Positions 62,614 to 64,000 of a stretch of 64,000 nucleotides of DNA are shown here, piece by piece. Within the stretch, counting starts at the first letter, position 1. Each line of letters starts with the position of its first letter. The stretch is from contig NZ_JAHZAX010000012.1 of assembly GCF_019423705.1 (NCBI RefSeq), positions 1 through 64,000 on the forward strand, given 5' to 3'. The notes under the pieces were generated by a model, which did not search any database, was not told the DNA's origin, and was given only the letters and a program-made list of their open reading frames with translations. The DNA comes from Ruminococcus sp. GTDB taxonomy: Bacteria; Bacillota; Clostridia; Oscillospirales; Ruminococcaceae. The translations under genes were made by a program, and so were the position numbers.

Positions 62614-63285
62614 CTACTCCAAAATATATCCCACGCCGACCTTTGTGGTGATAAAGCCGCTGAGACCAATGCTTTCAAGCTTTTTTCTCAGCCTTGTGAC
62701 ATTGACTGTCAGCGTGTTTTCCTCAACATAGCAATCTATCTGCCAAAGCTTTGTCATAAGGGTCTCACGGCTTACGACCTTGCCTTTGTTTTCCATAAGG
62801 GTCTGCAATATCTTGAAGTCATTTTTTGTCAGTTGCAAGCTCTGCCCGTTGTAAACAAGGGACATATCATTGAGGTTGAGCACAGCACCCTTGTGCTCCA
62901 GCACGGGTATCTTACCCGACATATCGTAAACACGTCTCAGCACGGCGCCTATTTTCGCCGTCATAACGCCAAGGTCGATAGGCTTTGGGATAAAATCATC
63001 GCCGCCCATATTCATCGCCATAACGATGTTCATATTGTCCGACGCCGAGGAGATAAATATGACGGGCACGTTTGATATCCTGCGTATCTCACTGCACCAA
63101 TGGTAGCCATTGAAAAACGGCAGCATAATATCCACCAGCACCAAATGTGGGTCGCACTCGATGAACTCTTCCGTCACACGCTGGAAATTCTTCACGCAAA
63201 CGGCTTCATATCCCCACACCTCAAGCTGCTGTTTTATTGCCGCCGACAGACCGCTGTCATCCTCGATTATCATAATTTTGTACAT
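62614..63285 (-). CDS. BceR-type response regulator (OmpR family)
   Basis: The 223-aa regulator has a receiver (IMIIEDDSGLSAAIKQQL, Asp in LVLVDIMLPFFNGYHW, Lys in FIPKPIDLGV) and a winged-helix domain (VSRETLMTKLWQ and ENTLTVNVTRLRKKLE). It is paired with the kinase 5 bp downstream and should activate the bceAB promoter. GGAAGGA precedes the ATG. Confidence 0.92.
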   Translation of the reverse strand: MYKIMIIEDDSGLSAAIKQQLEVWGYEAVCVKNFQRVTEEFIECDPHLVLVDIMLPFFNGYHWCSEIRRISNVPVIFISSASDNMNIVMAMNMGGDDFIPKPIDLGVMTAKIGAVLRRVYDMSGKIPVLEHKGAVLNLNDMSLVYNGQSLQLTKNDFKILQTLMENKGKVVSRETLMTKLWQIDCYVEENTLTVNVTRLRKKLESIGLSGFITTKVGVGYILE

Positions 63286-63329
63286 TTTTCTGTCCTTCCT
63301 TTTGCATATGTTGCATCACATCAATATTG

Positions 63330-63358
63330 ATTATATCTTGAAATCCCACCTTTGTCAA
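63330..63358 (-). promoter_or_regulatory. promoter of the bceRS genes
   Basis: TTGACA, 17 bp, TATAAT on the minus strand, a perfect consensus, about 45 bp before bceR. Confidence 0.8.
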
Positions 63359-63361
63359 CGA

Positions 63362-63391
63362 AAAAGGCGAAGAGCATTTGCCCTCCGCCTT
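63362..63391 (-). terminator. terminator of the surface-protein operon
   Basis: AAAGGCG pairs with CGCCTTT around a GAGGGCAAATGCTCTTC hairpin, followed by T on the minus strand. Confidence 0.78.
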
Positions 63392-63408
63392 TGATTTTGT
63401 GGTTATTA

Positions 63409-63561
63409 TCACCAAATAGTGTCCTCTCTGCTAATTTCATCGCTGTGATTCTCAATTTCAGTATTTTCCGTGTTATTTTCACCATTACCACTTTCCGTAA
63501 TAATATCCTGCGATATAAACTTCACTATTTCAATATCGGGTTCAATGTACTTTGCTTTCAT
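63409..63561 (-). CDS. 50-residue acidic protein following a surface-protein gene
   Basis: AAGGAGA lies 8 bases before the ATG of a 50-codon frame beginning MKAKYIEPDIEIVKF, followed by QDIITESGNGENN and an Asn/Glu-rich acidic tail ending DTIW. From memory, small proteins with the pattern 'MKxKYxxPxxEVxxF...DVI-TSG' are common in Ruminococcaceae and Lachnospiraceae, often of unknown role. It is too short for usual ORF thresholds. It lies 12 bp after the surface protein and shares its terminator. Confidence 0.72.
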   Translation of the reverse strand: MKAKYIEPDIEIVKFISQDIITESGNGENNTENTEIENHSDEISREDTIW

Positions 63562-63573
63562 AGACCTATCTCC

Positions 63574-64000
63574 TTAACTAGCCATTTTCTTTTCAACATA
63601 CTTAACGGCAGCAGAATACACGTCTCCAAGTGCCGCAGATACATCTTTTATATTCTGTGAATGTTTGCTGCTTCCAAGTACAGTATAGCAGAATGAAAGT
63701 GCGCCATATTCAAGTGTTGCTTTTTCGTTGTTATACTTGACCTCAAACGTGAATTTATCACCAAGGTTAGGAAATTCAATTCCGTCAACTGTCAGCAGAT
63801 AATGGCCGTTCTTCATAGTCGGCTTTACTTCATCGCCTTTAACTCTGAACGTAACATTGTCAACATTAACGCCGTCTGCGAGGTCAACATAAACATTCAC
63901 CTTCGTTTTGGATTCAAGTGAAAGATAAGCCGACACAAATGTGCAAACTTTCTTGTTTGAGCTGATCGTGAACTTGTGATCAGCAATACTGTTCGTCGTT
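63574..64000 (-). CDS. C-terminal part of a secreted/surface protein (cut by the window edge)
   Basis: The frame is open from the window edge to a stop at 63574; an internal GTG at 63936 is not the true start, because the frame continues upstream with similar composition (SIADHKFTISSNKKVCTFVS). The sequence has beta-sandwich-like stretches (KTKVNVYVDLADGVNVDN, HYLLTVDGIEF) and a helical end (NIKDVSAALGDVYSAAVKYV) seen at the C-termini of ruminococcal surface proteins. It is followed by the 50-residue protein. The N-terminus and function are unknown. Confidence 0.65.
   Translation of the reverse strand, partial: TTNSIADHKFTISSNKKVCTFVSAYLSLESKTKVNVYVDLADGVNVDNVTFRVKGDEVKPTMKNGHYLLTVDGIEFPNLGDKFTFEVKYNNEKATLEYGALSFCYTVLGSSKHSQNIKDVSAALGDVYSAAVKYVEKKMAS

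Noticed and set aside
1..64000. CRISPR arrays, rRNA or tRNA genes, insertion-sequence transposases and prophage genes
   Set aside because: I looked for them and saw none: no regularly spaced repeat array, no tRNA T-loop signature in a suitable context, and no transposase or phage structural proteins.

Overview
The window looks like chromosomal DNA of a ruminococcal Firmicute (Oscillospiraceae, Ruminococcus-like). This rests on a secreted GH5 mannanase with ruminococcal binding modules, BspA/MBG/fn3-type surface proteins carrying the Cys-rich 'ATGH' module, a Bce-type antimicrobial-peptide module, AgrC/AgrA-like kinase/LytTR pairs, moderate GC, AGGAGG ribosome sites and very regular TTGACA-17-TATAAT promoters. 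The species assignment is inference; no rRNA or tRNA gene was seen.

Layout. 0.3-6.9 kb: minus-strand GDP-fucose operon (gmd, fcl, manC, fkp-like), preceded by an AraC regulator. 7.9-11.3 kb: rfbB converges on an rfbC that has an in-frame TGA, then an LtaS-like phosphoglycerol transferase. 11.5-17.2 kb: a Tet(M)-like ribosomal GTPase fused to a Rae1/YacP nuclease domain, an unknown membrane protein and a GldA-like dehydrogenase. 17.4-19.7 kb: first AgrC-like/LytTR pair with a divergent tiny transcript. 19.7-23.3 kb: hicAB toxin-antitoxin and a GntR-controlled ABC exporter. 23.6-25.6 kb: gene-poor islet with nested hairpin elements, a small membrane protein, three unassigned small transcription units and a probable type I toxin-antitoxin locus. 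25.7-28.9 kb: NSS symporter and a low-GC type II restriction-modification pair. 29-31.8 kb: surface protein and ApbE. 32.3-34.6 kb: a LytTR-type operator driving a roughly 124-nt hairpin RNA, followed by the second LytTR/kinase pair. 34.9-37.6 kb: decayed surface-protein gene with one frameshift and one nonsense codon. 37.9-43.9 kb: urtABCDE urea transporter ending in a REC-kinase protein. 44-48.3 kb: cytidylate-kinase-like protein, AraC-type response regulator and hybrid kinase. 48.4-53 kb: c-di-GMP GGDEF/EAL protein and a solute-binding protein whose signal peptide is broken. 53.2-58 kb: FNT channel and GH5 mannanase. 58.5-63.3 kb: BceRS-BceAB module. 63.4-64 kb: a 50-residue protein and the end of a surface protein that runs off the window.

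Themes. The window is rich in envelope and sensing functions (nucleotide sugars, polymer synthesis, surface proteins, seven two-component proteins plus a BceRS pair) and in small transcripts with near-consensus promoters and intrinsic terminators. A dispersed family of composite hairpin elements occurs at seven intergenic sites, with compensatory changes in the stems. The most promising undescribed items are the type I toxin/antisense pair at 25.2-25.55 kb, the LytTR-controlled RNA at 32.3 kb, the RNA islet at 24.5-25.2 kb and the Tet(M)-Rae1 fusion. Several genes (rfbC, the solute-binding protein, the surface protein) show clean single lesions, so sequence errors or phase-variable decay should be considered for each.
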